From the NCBI RefSeq assembly GCF_030440425.1, contig NZ_CP098023.1, positions 2,717,501-2,781,500 on the forward strand: a stretch of DNA of 64,000 nucleotides, read 5' to 3'. The notes below the pieces were generated by a model. It did not search any database, had not been told where the DNA came from, and worked only from the letters and a program-made list of their open reading frames with translations. The stretch comes from Microbulbifer sp. MI-G. Lineage in GTDB: Bacteria > Pseudomonadota > Gammaproteobacteria > Pseudomonadales > Cellvibrionaceae. Below, one piece after another: positions 44,019 to 53,746 of the stretch. Made by a program: the position numbers and the translations under genes. Every line of letters starts with the position of its first letter. The stretch's first letter is position 1.

Positions 44019-44699
44019 TCAGACCGGGATAAACCCCAACAGGGTCTCGGCAGCCTCCACAGAGGACGCGGGGTTCTGCCCTGTCACCAGCTTGCCATCC
44101 ACCACCACATAAGGCGCCCAGTCCGCGCCCTTAGAATAGTGACCACCCCGGTCCCGGAGCATCTCCTCCACCAGAAAGGGCACCACGTCCAGCAGTTCCA
44201 CTGCGGCCTCTTCAGAGTTCGAGAAGCCCGTGACACTCTTGCCGGATACCAGTGGCACGCCGCCTTTGCGCTGGGTATGGCGGAATACCGCGGGCCCATG
44301 GCACACCGCGCCAATGGGCTTGTCCGCCCCGTAGAAATCCTCGATCAGGGCGATGGACGCCCGGTCCTCTGCCAGGTCCCACAGGGGACCGTGCCCGCCC
44401 GGGTAGAACACCGCATCGAAATCCCGCGCGTGCAATTGGGCAAGTTTCACTGTATTGGCCAGCGCCTGTTGCGCCGCCCGGTCGCCGTGGAAGCGCCGGG
44501 TGGCCTCGGTCTGGAAATCCGGCTCGGCACTTTTGGGGTCCAGGGGGGGCTGTCCTCCTTCCGGGGAGGCCAGGGTAACTTCGGCGCCGGCGCCCTTAAA
44601 GACATAATAAGGGGCGGCAAACTCCTCCAGCCAGAAACCGGTTTGCCGGCCGGTTTCACCCAGTTTGTCGTGAGAGGTCAGTACCATCAGGATCTTCAT
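44019..44699 (-). CDS. DJ-1/PfpI-family protein (class I glutamine amidotransferase-like)
   Basis: The product is 226 residues, starting at ATG 44699 with GGAG six bases upstream. It has the nucleophile elbow AVCHGPA with Cys133 and adjacent His134, the FYPGGHGPLWDL loop (about 98-109), and Glu25/Glu26 near the N-terminus, the usual arrangement for DJ-1/PfpI/Hsp31 enzymes. Members act on methylglyoxal (glyoxalase III-like) or as stress-related hydrolases; the exact substrate is not visible. It is followed by a hairpin and preceded by the CurA-like oxidoreductase gene, 72 bp away, so both may serve reactive-carbonyl defence. Confidence 0.9.
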   Translation of the reverse strand: MKILMVLTSHDKLGETGRQTGFWLEEFAAPYYVFKGAGAEVTLASPEGGQPPLDPKSAEPDFQTEATRRFHGDRAAQQALANTVKLAQLHARDFDAVFYPGGHGPLWDLAEDRASIALIEDFYGADKPIGAVCHGPAVFRHTQRKGGVPLVSGKSVTGFSNSEEAAVELLDVVPFLVEEMLRDRGGHYSKGADWAPYVVVDGKLVTGQNPASSVEAAETLLGFIPV

Positions 44700-44771
44700 C
44701 GCATTCTCCGCATGCTTCTGTGCCCCCGGCAGCCCATCGGCGTGCCGGGACGTCAATACAGACCGGGCAGG

Positions 44772-45803
44772 TCAGTCGTCGGCGCCTACACGCACCACCA
44801 ACTTGCCAAAGTTTTCGCCCTGTAACAGGCCCATAAACGCCCGCGGGGCCCGCTCCAGGCCCCGCACAATATCCTCGCGATAGCGGATTTTGCCCTCGCC
44901 GACCCATTGGCCCAAAGCCTCACTGAATGCACCGAAGCGCGCATACTGGTCGAAGATGATAAAACCCTGGATTTTCAGGCGCTTGATCAGCACGTCGCGC
45001 ATCAACAGGCTCATCCGATCGGGCCCCGGTGGCAGTGCAGTGGCATTGTACTGGGAGACCAGGCCGCACAGGGGGATGCGCGCAAAGTCATTCAGCAGTG
45101 GCAACACTGCGTCAAACACCGCACCGCCAACACTTTCAAAGTAGATATCGATTCCGCTGGGGCAGGCCGCGGCCAGCTGTTCGGGAAAGTCGGCATCGCG
45201 GTGATTGAGGCATCGATCAAATCCCAGTTCCTCCACCCCGTAGCGGCATTTCTCGATGCTGCCTGCAACACCGATGACACGACAGCCCTGGATCTTGCCG
45301 ATCTGTCCCACCACCGACCCCACAGGCCCGGTGGCTGCCGCCACAACCAGGGTCTCATCCGGCCTCGGCTCACCAATTTCCAGCAGGCCAAAATAGGCCG
45401 TGATACCCGGCATGCCCAATACGCCCAGGGCATAGGAGGGATGATCGGGGTTGGCGCCCATATTGACGAGACCGGCACCATCAGAGAGCGCATAGTCCTG
45501 CCAGCCACTGTAGCCCAGTACCCAATCGCCAACCGCGTAGCCCGACAGGCGGGATTCGACAACACGGCTCACGGTGCCTCCCACCATGGTATCGCCGAGG
45601 GCGACAGGCTCCGAATAGGATTCTGCATCACTCATGCGGCCACGCATATAGGGGTCCAGGGATAAATACACTGTGCGCAGCAGCACCTGGCCGTCTTGGG
45701 GCTGTGGCACGGCCACCTCCTCAATACGGAAGTTATCCTCTCCGGGGGGGCCCTCGGGCCGGGAGGCAAGTATCACCCGGCGGTTCTTATCACTGGTTTG
45801 CAT
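44772..45803 (-). CDS. NADP-dependent alkenal/one oxidoreductase (CurA-like MDR)
   Basis: The product is 343 residues, starting at ATG 45803 after an AGGA site. It has the zinc-free medium-chain dehydrogenase architecture: N-terminal groES-like part with LSLDPYMRGRM (about 50-60) and a Rossmann domain with AATGPVGSVVGQIGKIQGCR (about 152-172). The CurA/leukotriene-B4 dehydrogenase signature YFESVGG and KRLKIQGFIIFDQY follow. Such enzymes reduce activated C=C bonds of enones with NADPH. It is divergent from metH and adjacent to the DJ-1/PfpI gene. Confidence 0.92.
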   Translation of the reverse strand: MQTSDKNRRVILASRPEGPPGEDNFRIEEVAVPQPQDGQVLLRTVYLSLDPYMRGRMSDAESYSEPVALGDTMVGGTVSRVVESRLSGYAVGDWVLGYSGWQDYALSDGAGLVNMGANPDHPSYALGVLGMPGITAYFGLLEIGEPRPDETLVVAAATGPVGSVVGQIGKIQGCRVIGVAGSIEKCRYGVEELGFDRCLNHRDADFPEQLAAACPSGIDIYFESVGGAVFDAVLPLLNDFARIPLCGLVSQYNATALPPGPDRMSLLMRDVLIKRLKIQGFIIFDQYARFGAFSEALGQWVGEGKIRYREDIVRGLERAPRAFMGLLQGENFGKLVVRVGADD

Positions 45804-46113
45804 CCTGTTCCTCTCCTTGTGGCTGTGCAATCTGGAACGCCTGGTATGCGGGCGCATTTTATGGACATTCAGTACACCCCGCCGCCTCAATCTGGTTTTC
45901 CAGGCACGCAAAGGTAGTACCAGGCAGACGGAACGTCTAGGGCTTTATGGCCTACGCGCCAGACCCTGTAGGATACAGTGCCTGTAGCAGACAAAAATCG
46001 ACCAGTGAAGTGGGCGCAGCGGTCGAAGGCAATCAGGTCGCCATCCGTCAAAGGGCGTGCCTGTGCTAAGATTGACGCCTTTCCCGCCCCCGACACCAAG
46101 TAAGGACTGGTAC
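45804..46113. other. Divergent promoter region between the CurA-like gene and metH
   Basis: The 310-bp spacer carries both promoters. I looked for cobalamin and S-adenosylhomocysteine riboswitch landmarks ahead of metH and did not see them. A short palindrome (GACGGAACGTC, near 45927) is present. Confidence 0.4.
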
Positions 46114-49100
46114 ATGTTGCAGCCGTCTCGCAACCGGCGCCTCGAGCAACTCAACACGGCACTGGCTCAGCGTATCCTGATCCTGGATGGCGCCATGGGG
46201 ACCATGATCCAAAGGGCAAAGCTGGGGGAGTCCGACTACCGGGGCGAGCGCTTCGCCGACTTTGCCCGGGACCTCAAGGGCAACAATGACCTGCTGAGCC
46301 TGACCCGCCCCGAACTGATCGAGCAGATCCATCGGGAATACCTGCAGGCGGGCGCCGACATTATCGAAACCAATACATTTAACGCGACCCGGCTGTCCCA
46401 GTCGGATTACGATATGGCGCATCTGGTGGAGGAGCTGAACCGCACCTCCGCCGAAATCGCCCGCCGCGCCGCGGATGCCCTCTCCACACCGGCGCGGCCC
46501 CGCTGGGTGGCCGGGGTGATCGGGCCCACTTCCCGCACCGCCAGTATCTCGCCGGATGTCAATGATCCCGGCGCGCGCAATGTGACTTTCGAGGCCCTGG
46601 TAGAGAACTACCTGGAAGCCGGGCGCGCCCTGGTCGAGGGCGGCAGCGACCTGATTCTGATCGAGACCATCTTCGATACCCTCAATGCCAAGGCGGCCAT
46701 CTTCGCCATGCAACGGCTGTTCGAGACGCTGGGTTTTGAACTGCCGCTCATGCTCTCCGGCACCATTACCGATGCCTCCGGTCGCACCCTGTCCGGCCAG
46801 ACCACCGAGGCGTTTTACTATTCCATCGCCCATGCCAAACCGCTTTCCGTGGGCCTCAACTGCGCCCTCGGCGCCACCGAGTTGCGCCCGTATATAGAGG
46901 CATTGTCAGGCGTCTGCACCGCCTATGTCTCCGCCCACCCCAATGCGGGCCTGCCCAACGAGTTTGGCGAATACGACGAAACCCCGGAGCAAACGGCCGC
47001 AATTGTGGCGGAGTTTGCCCGCAGCGGTTTTATCAATATCCTCGGTGGCTGCTGCGGTACCACCCCCGACCACATCCGCGCCATTGCCGGGGCAGTCGCC
47101 CCAGTGGCCCCGCGCCAGCCACCGGAGATCAAACCGGCCCTGCGCCTGTCCGGCCTGGAGCCCTTTGTCGCCGATGCAAGCGCGCTGTTTGTCAATGTGG
47201 GCGAGCGCTGCAACGTCACGGGTTCCGCCCGCTTCAAACGCCTGATTCTTGAGGAGGACTACGATACCGCCCTGCAGGTCGCCGCCACCCAGGTGGAAGA
47301 CGGCGCTCAGGTGATCGATTTCAATATGGATGAGGCGATGCTCGATGCGCTCGCCGCTATGCGCCGTTTCCTCAACCTCGCCGCCACCGAACCGGACATC
47401 GCCAGGGTGCCGTTTATGGTGGACTCTTCCAAGTGGGCGGTGATCGAAGCGGGGCTGCAGTGCATCCAGGGCAAGCCCATCGTCAACTCCATCAGCCTCA
47501 AGGAAGGCAGGGAGGAGTTTATCGATAAAGCACGCTTGTGCCTGCGCTATGGCGCGGCTGTGGTGGTAATGGCCTTTGACGAGGAGGGCCAGGCGGATAC
47601 CTTCGAACGCAAGATCGCAATCTGCCAGCGCAGCTACGATGTGCTCGTGCGGGAAGTCGGGTTCGATCCCACGGATATTATTTTTGACCCGAATATTTTC
47701 GCCGTCGCCACCGGTATCGAGGAGCACAACAATTACGCGGTGGACTTTATCCGGGCCTGCCGCTGGATTCGCAACAACCTGCCCGGTGCCCAGATCAGCG
47801 GCGGAGTCTCCAATGTCTCCTTCTCCTTTCGTGGCAACAACCCGGTGCGCGAGGCAATCCATTCGGTATTCCTGTTCCACGCTATCAAAGCCGGTCTCAA
47901 TATGGGCATCGTCAACGCCGGCCAGCTGGCGGTCTACGACGAACTGCCGCAGGAACTGCGGGAAAAGGTCGAGGATGTCATTCTCAACCGCAGCAGTGAG
48001 GCCACCGAGGCCCTGCTGGATATCGCCCCCAACTATCAGGGCGAAGGCGGCGCCACCGCGCGCAAGGAGGACCTGAGCTGGCGCCAGCTATCGGTGAACG
48101 AGCGCCTGGCCCACGCCCTGGTAAAGGGCGTCAACAGCTATATCGAAGAGGACACCGAAGCGGCCCGCGCAATTGCCTCCCGCCCCCTGGACGTCATCGA
48201 AGGGCCGCTGATGGACGGGATGAATATCGTCGGCGACCTGTTTGGCGAGGGTAAGATGTTCCTGCCCCAGGTGGTGAAATCCGCCCGCGTGATGAAACAG
48301 GCGGTGGCCTACCTGCAGCCGTATATCGAGGCGGAAAAAACCGAAGACAGCCGTTCCAACGGCCGTATCCTGATGGCCACGGTAAAGGGCGATGTGCACG
48401 ATATCGGCAAGAATATCGTGGGGGTGGTACTGGCCTGTAACAATTACGAGGTCATCGATCTCGGTGTGATGGTGCCCGCCGAGACCATCCTGCAGACCGC
48501 GCGGGAAAAAGCCTGCGACATCATTGGCCTGTCCGGCCTGATCACCCCCTCCCTGGATGAAATGGTGCATGTGGCAGCCGAAATGGAGCGCCAGGGGTTT
48601 GATATGCCCCTGCTGATCGGCGGCGCCACCACCTCCAAGGCACATACCGCCGTCAAGATTGAGCCCCAGTTCAAGCGCAACCAGGTGGTCTATGTGGCCG
48701 ACGCCTCCCGCGCAGTGGGAGTGGCCAGCAGCCTGATTTCCGATACGCTGCGCCCGCCCTTTGTAGAAAAAATACGCGCTGAGTACGAAAAAGTGCGCCA
48801 CCGCACCGCCAACCGCAAGCGCAACGATACCCCCCTGACCTATATGCAGGCGCGCGATGCGGCGCCGGAATTTGACTGGCAGAACTACCGCCCTACCCGA
48901 CCCAACAAACTGGGCCTCACGGTCATTGACGATTTTCCCCTGCAAAAGCTGCTCGACACCCTGGACTGGACGCCCTTTTTTATTGCCTGGGATCTGGCGG
49001 GAAAATTCCCCGGCATTCTGGACGATGCCATCGTGGGTGAAGCCGCCACGGATCTCTACAGGAATGCGCAGCGCATGCTGGACGAAATAATCCAGCAAAA

Positions 49101-49809
49101 ACGCCTGCGCGCCCGCGCCGTGTTCGGGCTCTGGCCCGCCAACAGCATCGGCGACGATATCATTGTCTACAAAGACGAAAACCGCAGTGCAGAGCTGGCG
49201 CGCCTGCACCACATGCGTCAACAGGTGCAAAAGCGCGGGGGCGATGGGCTGTGCCGCTCCCTGGCAGACTTTGTCGCCCCACTGGCATCCGGCCAAATGG
49301 ATTATGTGGGGGGCTTCGCGGTCACCACCGGTATCGGCGTGGATGCGCTGGCGGACAGCTACGCCGCCAAACACGACGACTACAACGCCATTATGGTCAA
49401 AGCCCTGGCAGACCGATTGGCGGAGTCTTTCGCCGAAACCCTGCACCGCCAGGTGCGCACGGAATACTGGGGCTATGCACCGGACGAGGCGCTCAGCAAT
49501 GCACAGTTGATCAAAGAGGCCTATCGGGGTATTCGCCCCGCCCCCGGTTACCCGGCCTGCCCGGATCATTCGGAAAAAGCCACCCTGTTCAAATTGCTGC
49601 AGGCGGAGCAAAATGCAGGGGTCAGCCTCACCGAGCACTTTGCCATGATGCCTGCAGCGGCAGTGAGTGGCTGGTACTTTGCCCATCCGCAGGCAAAGTA
49701 CTTCAATGTCGGCAAAATCGGCAGGGACCAGCTGCAAAGCCTGGCAGAACGCAAAGGGGTCAGCGCGCGGGAACTGGCGCGCTGGCTGCGCCCCAATCTT
49801 GAGGAGTGA
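46114..49809 (+). CDS. metH: Cobalamin-dependent methionine synthase
   Basis: The product is 1,231 residues, close to the 1,227 of E. coli MetH. Domains in order: homocysteine methyltransferase (1-330) with zinc ligands Cys250 and Cys313/Cys314 ([13 protein letters not shown]); methyltetrahydrofolate-binding domain (about 355-620); cap and B12-binding domain (about 650-890) with DVHDIGKN, the cobalt-ligand His762; AdoMet activation domain (about 900-1231) with the [10 protein letters not shown] motif. ATG 46114 has AAGGA eight bases upstream; a GTG at 46057 has no site. The enzyme makes methionine from homocysteine. It is followed after 4 nt by the DUF2970 gene. Confidence 0.97.
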   Translation: MLQPSRNRRLEQLNTALAQRILILDGAMGTMIQRAKLGESDYRGERFADFARDLKGNNDLLSLTRPELIEQIHREYLQAGADIIETNTFNATRLSQSDYDMAHLVEELNRTSAEIARRAADALSTPARPRWVAGVIGPTSRTASISPDVNDPGARNVTFEALVENYLEAGRALVEGGSDLILIETIFDTLNAKAAIFAMQRLFETLGFELPLMLSGTITDASGRTLSGQTTEAFYYSIAHAKPLSVGLNCALGATELRPYIEALSGVCTAYVSAHPNAGLPNEFGEYDETPEQTAAIVAEFARSGFINILGGCCGTTPDHIRAIAGAVAPVAPRQPPEIKPALRLSGLEPFVADASALFVNVGERCNVTGSARFKRLILEEDYDTALQVAATQVEDGAQVIDFNMDEAMLDALAAMRRFLNLAATEPDIARVPFMVDSSKWAVIEAGLQCIQGKPIVNSISLKEGREEFIDKARLCLRYGAAVVVMAFDEEGQADTFERKIAICQRSYDVLVREVGFDPTDIIFDPNIFAVATGIEEHNNYAVDFIRACRWIRNNLPGAQISGGVSNVSFSFRGNNPVREAIHSVFLFHAIKAGLNMGIVNAGQLAVYDELPQELREKVEDVILNRSSEATEALLDIAPNYQGEGGATARKEDLSWRQLSVNERLAHALVKGVNSYIEEDTEAARAIASRPLDVIEGPLMDGMNIVGDLFGEGKMFLPQVVKSARVMKQAVAYLQPYIEAEKTEDSRSNGRILMATVKGDVHDIGKNIVGVVLACNNYEVIDLGVMVPAETILQTAREKACDIIGLSGLITPSLDEMVHVAAEMERQGFDMPLLIGGATTSKAHTAVKIEPQFKRNQVVYVADASRAVGVASSLISDTLRPPFVEKIRAEYEKVRHRTANRKRNDTPLTYMQARDAAPEFDWQNYRPTRPNKLGLTVIDDFPLQKLLDTLDWTPFFIAWDLAGKFPGILDDAIVGEAATDLYRNAQRMLDEIIQQKRLRARAVFGLWPANSIGDDIIVYKDENRSAELARLHHMRQQVQKRGGDGLCRSLADFVAPLASGQMDYVGGFAVTTGIGVDALADSYAAKHDDYNAIMVKALADRLAESFAETLHRQVRTEYWGYAPDEALSNAQLIKEAYRGIRPAPGYPACPDHSEKATLFKLLQAEQNAGVSLTEHFAMMPAAAVSGWYFAHPQAKYFNVGKIGRDQLQSLAERKGVSARELARWLRPNLEE

Positions 49810-49813
49810 GCCT

Positions 49814-50035
49814 GTGCAAGAGAGCAACGGCAAGAAAGCAGACAAGCCCGGCTTTGGCCAGATAGTGCTCAGCACCCTGGCGGCCGCCATCGGTGTGCAG
49901 AGCAACAAGAACCGCAAGCGGGACTTTCAGAGCGGCAGCGTGATGCACTACCTGGTAGCCGGCATCGTTTTTACAATCCTGTTTGTGCTGATCCTGGCGG
50001 GGATTGTGAAGGGCGTGCTCAGCAATATGGGCTGA
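49814..50035 (+). CDS. DUF2970 family small membrane protein
   Basis: The product is 73 residues, starting at GTG 49814, with a GAGGAG site inside the end of metH seven bases upstream. It has the DUF2970 layout: a short amphipathic lead (FGQIVLSTLAAAIGVQS), the conserved basic stretch NKNRKRDFQSG, then one membrane helix (HYLVAGIVFTILFVLILAGI). Function is unknown. The 4-nt gap after metH indicates cotranscription and probably coupled translation. Confidence 0.82.
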   Translation: MQESNGKKADKPGFGQIVLSTLAAAIGVQSNKNRKRDFQSGSVMHYLVAGIVFTILFVLILAGIVKGVLSNMG

Positions 50036-50126
50036 GCGGCGCACTTGCGCGGTCGCGGTATGCAGCCCCGGCCAGCGCTTGAGGAGGGTTTGCCCGGCAC
50101 CGCTCAGCTCCGGGCCTGGGGGCCGA

Positions 50127-50243
50127 CTATCGGGTGGCGACCCAGAAAACACAGGTAACGACGAACACAGCCACCAGTGCCACGGCGGCGAGGGCGTCTA
50201 CGACGTTGTCATCTTCCGGGGCGGCAACAACTTCATCACTCAT
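50127..50243 (-). CDS. 38-residue single-helix membrane microprotein
   Basis: From ATG 50243 to TAG 50127 the frame encodes an acidic N-terminus (MSDEVVAAPEDDN) and one membrane helix (ALAAVALVAVFVVTCVFWVA) ending in TR. A strong ribosome site, GGAGAG, lies five bases ahead of the ATG. Charge distribution and length are typical of bacterial transmembrane microproteins. It is convergent to metH-DUF2970 and divergent from the sulfite reductase. I know no family. Conservation in relatives would settle whether it is real. Confidence 0.6.
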   Translation of the reverse strand: MSDEVVAAPEDDNVVDALAAVALVAVFVVTCVFWVATR

Positions 50244-50410
50244 CGAATCTCTCCGATTGCTCATTATTGTTATTCAACGCAGATAGGCCGTTGGCAACGG
50301 CCAGTCAAGTAGACCAAATCCCCGCGGGGGGCGCAAGGCGGACCTGCTGGACCCACCACCTACCTTATAACCGTTGGTTACAGACATAGCGAAAAATATT
50401 GTTATTTTTT

Positions 50411-50435
50411 GCATAAGCGCGCTGGTATGTTATGC
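50411..50435. promoter_or_regulatory. Inverted repeat ahead of the sulfite/nitrite reductase gene
   Basis: GCATAA (50411-50416) and TTATGC (50430-50435) are inverted copies 13 bp apart, about 75 bp upstream of the reductase start, in an AT-rich stretch suited to a promoter. It could be an operator; which regulator uses it is unknown. Confidence 0.3.
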
Positions 50436-50508
50436 GCCATCGGAGGACCGCCCGGGGCTCGCCCCTTTCTCCGCCACCAGCGCACACAGGCAATGGAATC
50501 AAGCTGTA

Positions 50509-52170
50509 ATGTATCGATACGATGATCGGGACCGCGCCATACTCAATGACCGCGTGGCCCAGTTCCGCGGCCAGACGCAACGCTACCTCGCAGGCGAGCT
50601 GAGTGAGGAGCAGTTCCTGGTGCTGCGACTGCAAAATGGCCTCTATATCCAGCGGCTGGCCCCCATGCTCCGCATCGCCGTGCCCTACGGCCTCCTCAAC
50701 AGCACCCAGCTGCGCCGCCTGGCCCGCATAAGCCGCGACTACGATAAGGGCTACGCGCACTTCACCACGCGCCAGAACCTGCAGTTCAACTGGCCGCACC
50801 TGGAAGATGTGCCCGATATCCTCGCCGAACTGGCCGAGGTGGAAATGCACGCAGTGCAGACCAGCGGCAACTGTATCCGCAACACCACCTCGGACCCCTT
50901 CGCGGGCATCGCCCCCGACGAGATTGCCGATCCCCGCCCCTACTGCGAATTGATCCGCCAGTGGTCCAGCTTCCACCCGGAATTCGCCTTCCTGCCGCGC
51001 AAATTCAAGATCGCGGTGAGCGGTTCCCAACAGGACCGCGCCGCCATCCGGGTACACGATATCGGCGTGCAGATCACCAAGCGCGACAGCGACCTGGGAT
51101 TCCAGATACTCGTTGGCGGCGGCCAGGGACGCACGCCGGTGATTGCCGAAACCATCCGCGACTTCCTGCCGGAAGCGGACCTGCTCCCCTACCTGGAAGC
51201 CATTGTCCGCGTTTACAATCGCCTCGGCCGCCGCGACAACAAGTACAAGGCGCGCATCAAAATCCTGGTGAAAGCCCTGGGTCCCGAGGAGTTTGGCCGC
51301 CGGGTGGAAGAGGAGTGGCAGCAGGGTAAAGACGGCGCAGAAAAACTGACCCCGCAGGCGCTGCAGTGGGCCAGATCCTTCTTCACCGCCCCCGCCTACA
51401 AAACCTTCGACGGCAGCGCCAGCGAAGCCGCCCTGCAACAGCAGGCAGAGGGTGACAGAGCCTTCGCGCGCTGGCTGGAGCGCAACACCTATTGCCACCG
51501 GGTAGCGGGTTACCGCGCCATCAAGTTATCCACCAAACCCACCGGCGTCCCCCCCGGCGATGTGACCGACCGCCAACTGGATGCCATTGCCGATCTCGCC
51601 GACGCGTTCAGTTTTGGCGAGGCGCGGGTCACCCACGATCAGAATGTGGTGCTCGCCGATGTTGAGCAGGGCAGGCTCTACGCACTATGGCAGCAGGCGC
51701 GCCAACACGGTTTCGCCACCCCGAATATCGGCACCCTCACCGATATGATCTGCTGCCCCGGTGGTGACTACTGCTCCCTGGCCAATGCCAAATCCATCCC
51801 GGTGGCGGAGGCGATCCAGCGCCGCTTTGACGACATGGATTACCTCTACGACCTGGGCGATCTGAACCTGAATATCTCCGGCTGTATGAACGCCTGTGGC
51901 CACCACCATGTGGGGCATATCGGCATTCTCGGCGTGGATAAGAAAGGCCAGGAGTTCTACCAGATCCAGCTCGGCGGCAGCGCCGCCAATGATGCCAGCC
52001 TGGCCAGGGTGCTGGGGCCCAGTTTCTCCCGCGCGGAAGTCCCGGAGGTGATCGGCAAGATCCTCGACCTCTATGTGCAACAGCGCCGCACCGCCGAGTC
52101 GTTTCTCGACACCTACAAGCGCATTGGCCTGCAGCCCTTCAAGGAGAGCGTCTATGCCAAAGCCGGCTAA
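50509..52170 (+). CDS. cysI: Siroheme nitrite/sulfite reductase (CysI-type)
   Basis: The product is 553 residues of the siroheme [4Fe-4S] reductase family. N-terminal ferredoxin-like domains carry the siroheme-binding texts YAHFTTRQNLQFNW and QTSGNCIRNTTSDP. The cluster ligands are Cys416 and Cys422 (CCPGGDYC) and Cys459 and Cys463 (GCMNAC), the C-x5-C and C-x3-C pattern. It reduces sulfite to sulfide with six electrons in assimilatory metabolism. ATG 50509 is chosen because the homologous sequence begins at MYRYDDRDR; an upstream frame from 50374 lacks it. The 3' end overlaps the DUF934 gene by 17 nt, the usual operon partner. Confidence 0.93.
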   Translation: MYRYDDRDRAILNDRVAQFRGQTQRYLAGELSEEQFLVLRLQNGLYIQRLAPMLRIAVPYGLLNSTQLRRLARISRDYDKGYAHFTTRQNLQFNWPHLEDVPDILAELAEVEMHAVQTSGNCIRNTTSDPFAGIAPDEIADPRPYCELIRQWSSFHPEFAFLPRKFKIAVSGSQQDRAAIRVHDIGVQITKRDSDLGFQILVGGGQGRTPVIAETIRDFLPEADLLPYLEAIVRVYNRLGRRDNKYKARIKILVKALGPEEFGRRVEEEWQQGKDGAEKLTPQALQWARSFFTAPAYKTFDGSASEAALQQQAEGDRAFARWLERNTYCHRVAGYRAIKLSTKPTGVPPGDVTDRQLDAIADLADAFSFGEARVTHDQNVVLADVEQGRLYALWQQARQHGFATPNIGTLTDMICCPGGDYCSLANAKSIPVAEAIQRRFDDMDYLYDLGDLNLNISGCMNACGHHHVGHIGILGVDKKGQEFYQIQLGGSAANDASLARVLGPSFSRAEVPEVIGKILDLYVQQRRTAESFLDTYKRIGLQPFKESVYAKAG

Positions 52171-52696
52171 ACCGGGCCCGCAGCCGGGCAACCCCAGCGA
52201 GCTGATTATCGACGGCGAGATCCTCCCCAACCAGTGGCGCTTGCTGGCGCAAACAGCGGCGGGGGAAAGCCCCGATATTCCGGCTGCAGGAAAGGTGATT
52301 TTGCCCCTGCGCCAGTGGCAGGCCCAGCGCCGGGCGCTCACCGCGCGCAGTGACGAAATCGGCGTATGGCTCGACAGCGACGAGGGCGCGGAATCGATTG
52401 GCGCTGCGGCGGCCCAATGCCCGCTGATCGCCGTGCACTTTCCCGCCTTCGCCGATGGCCGCGGCTTCACCACAGGCCGTTTGTTACGCGAGCGCTTCGG
52501 CTTCAAGGGCGAGTTGCGCGCCGTGGGCGGTTTTATGCGCGACCAGCTTACCTATCTGCGGCGCTGCGGTTTTAACGCCTACGCTTTCGAGGGTGACGAG
52601 CCCCTCGCCAGCCTGCACGACTCCCTACACGACTTCAGCGACAGCTACCAGGCCGGTGTGGACCAGCCGCTGCCCCTGTTCCGACGCCGCCTGTAA
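52154..52696 (+). CDS. DUF934 protein, partner of sulfite reductase
   Basis: The product is 180 residues, starting at ATG 52154 with AAGGAG eight bases upstream, inside the end of cysI. It carries the DUF934 hallmarks FPAFADGRGFTTGRLLRERF and GGFMRDQLTYLRRCGFNAYA. DUF934 genes accompany CysI-type reductases in many proteobacteria and are thought to help assimilatory sulfite reduction, perhaps in electron delivery, but no activity is established to my knowledge. The overlap implies coupled translation. Confidence 0.9.
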   Translation: MPKPAKPGPQPGNPSELIIDGEILPNQWRLLAQTAAGESPDIPAAGKVILPLRQWQAQRRALTARSDEIGVWLDSDEGAESIGAAAAQCPLIAVHFPAFADGRGFTTGRLLRERFGFKGELRAVGGFMRDQLTYLRRCGFNAYAFEGDEPLASLHDSLHDFSDSYQAGVDQPLPLFRRRL

Positions 52697-53396
52697 ACCG
52701 GCGTTTAACGCCCCCCTGCCAGGGTGCTGGATGCTTCCAGGGAAGCGAAAAAAGCATGGCAGTGGCAACCGCACATCAACAGCCCGCCCGCTGCTGTGCC
52801 ATGGCAACACCGGGACAGGCGCTGACAAGAGTCAATGCTACTTGTAGGTTTCAGGCGGAAATTGCCATTTTTCTAGGCACGGGCGGTTAGAAATATAGGC
52901 ATCAAAATAATCTTATTGGATTGCATTTAGTTTTCTTTCATGTCAAAACGGCGTAGAAACCAAAGGCATTTTTTGATATTTGGGCCAGTTTTTGCGAGCC
53001 AATAGCGCAAGGGGCCCAAAAAGCCCAGGCAGTTTCCAGCCCGGGCATAGTCTCTAAAGCCCTCCCTGCAACAGGAGAACGGTACGTGACCTAAGCGTAA
53101 GTAAAAGGCGCTGACCCAAGGTGCTCGAACACCAGGGGCCAGCTAACCAAATTGATACATGAACTATCAAAATGGCTCTATGGATAATACGCTAGAAGCC
53201 CGCTCGTCTTCAATAAAGTGGGACATTACCAGACGCCAGGGGTGGTTGCCCAGGCTCTGGAAGCGTTGCACGCGCCTGTTTTGCTTTACCGCCTACCGTT
53301 CCCGTGCCCCACCCTGCTTTGCCTCCCGTCGTTATTTTCCAGCTATTCCCATCACGAAAAATCACTCCAGGATTTGCGATCCGGAAGGAAAGACTT
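52697..53396. other. 700-bp intergenic region ahead of csrA
   Basis: No gene is supported. Visible items are a small hairpin (GCTTCCAGGGAAGC near 52734), AT-rich DNA at 52895-52980 that could be a promoter, and a short hairpin GGTGCTCGAACACC near 53120. The region could hold a small RNA, but none is recognisable. Confidence 0.4.
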
Positions 53397-53585
53397 ATGT
53401 TGGTTGTAAAACGCCGGCCAGGCGAGAACCTCAGAATTGGAAAAAATGTTTCCGTCACCGTATTGGGTATTTCCGGCAATCAGGTCAGGGTGGGCATCGC
53501 GGCTCCCAAATCCCTGCCCGTGCACCGGGAAGAAGTGTATCTGCGTATTCAAAAGGAGCGGGCGCTGGACAGTGAAAATGGTTGA
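53397..53585 (+). CDS. csrA: CsrA/RsmA-family RNA-binding regulator (paralogue)
   Basis: The product is 62 residues with the CsrA layout: [15 protein letters not shown] at the N-terminus, [18 protein letters not shown] in the middle, and [13 protein letters not shown] with the key Arg44. Both RNA-binding edges (strand 1 with Arg6/Arg7, strand 5 with Arg44) are intact. ATG 53397 has AAGGA seven bases upstream. CsrA dimers bind GGA motifs in mRNA leaders to control translation. It is not beside alaS, the usual location of the housekeeping copy, so it is likely an extra, perhaps specialised paralogue. A palindromic element and an IS follow. Confidence 0.92.
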   Translation: MLVVKRRPGENLRIGKNVSVTVLGISGNQVRVGIAAPKSLPVHREEVYLRIQKERALDSENG

Positions 53586-53637
53586 GAAACGGATTCTCCC
53601 GATAGGGAGGGTCCGTCATACTACCGGGCCGGATGGA

Positions 53638-53733
53638 AAGAATACCCCTCTCCCAAGACACGCTGTGAATACATCCTTGTACGTTCGTAATCGGCATCCA
53701 TGTCTCATACGATCCTGTGAGAGGGGTATTCTT
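53638..53733. repeat. Palindromic intergenic repeat element
   Basis: A perfect 15-bp inverted repeat (AAGAATACCCCTCTC at 53638-53652 and its complement at 53719-53733) flanks a 66-nt interior. Inside, CGTA and TACG form a nested stem around CATCCATG. This organisation matches REP- or MITE-like intergenic elements of marine gammaproteobacteria. It lies between csrA and an IS5-family insertion and could also end the csrA transcript. Confidence 0.7.
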
Positions 53734-53746
53734 CCTTCCTGCTCTA

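Noticed and set aside
45804..46113. Cobalamin or S-adenosylhomocysteine riboswitch ahead of metH
   Set aside because: The conserved B12-box and SAH core elements were not found by eye. A covariance-model search would be decisive.
48088..49917. A minus-strand frame of about 600 codons opposite metH
   Set aside because: It covers essential MetH domains in antisense and has no family features.
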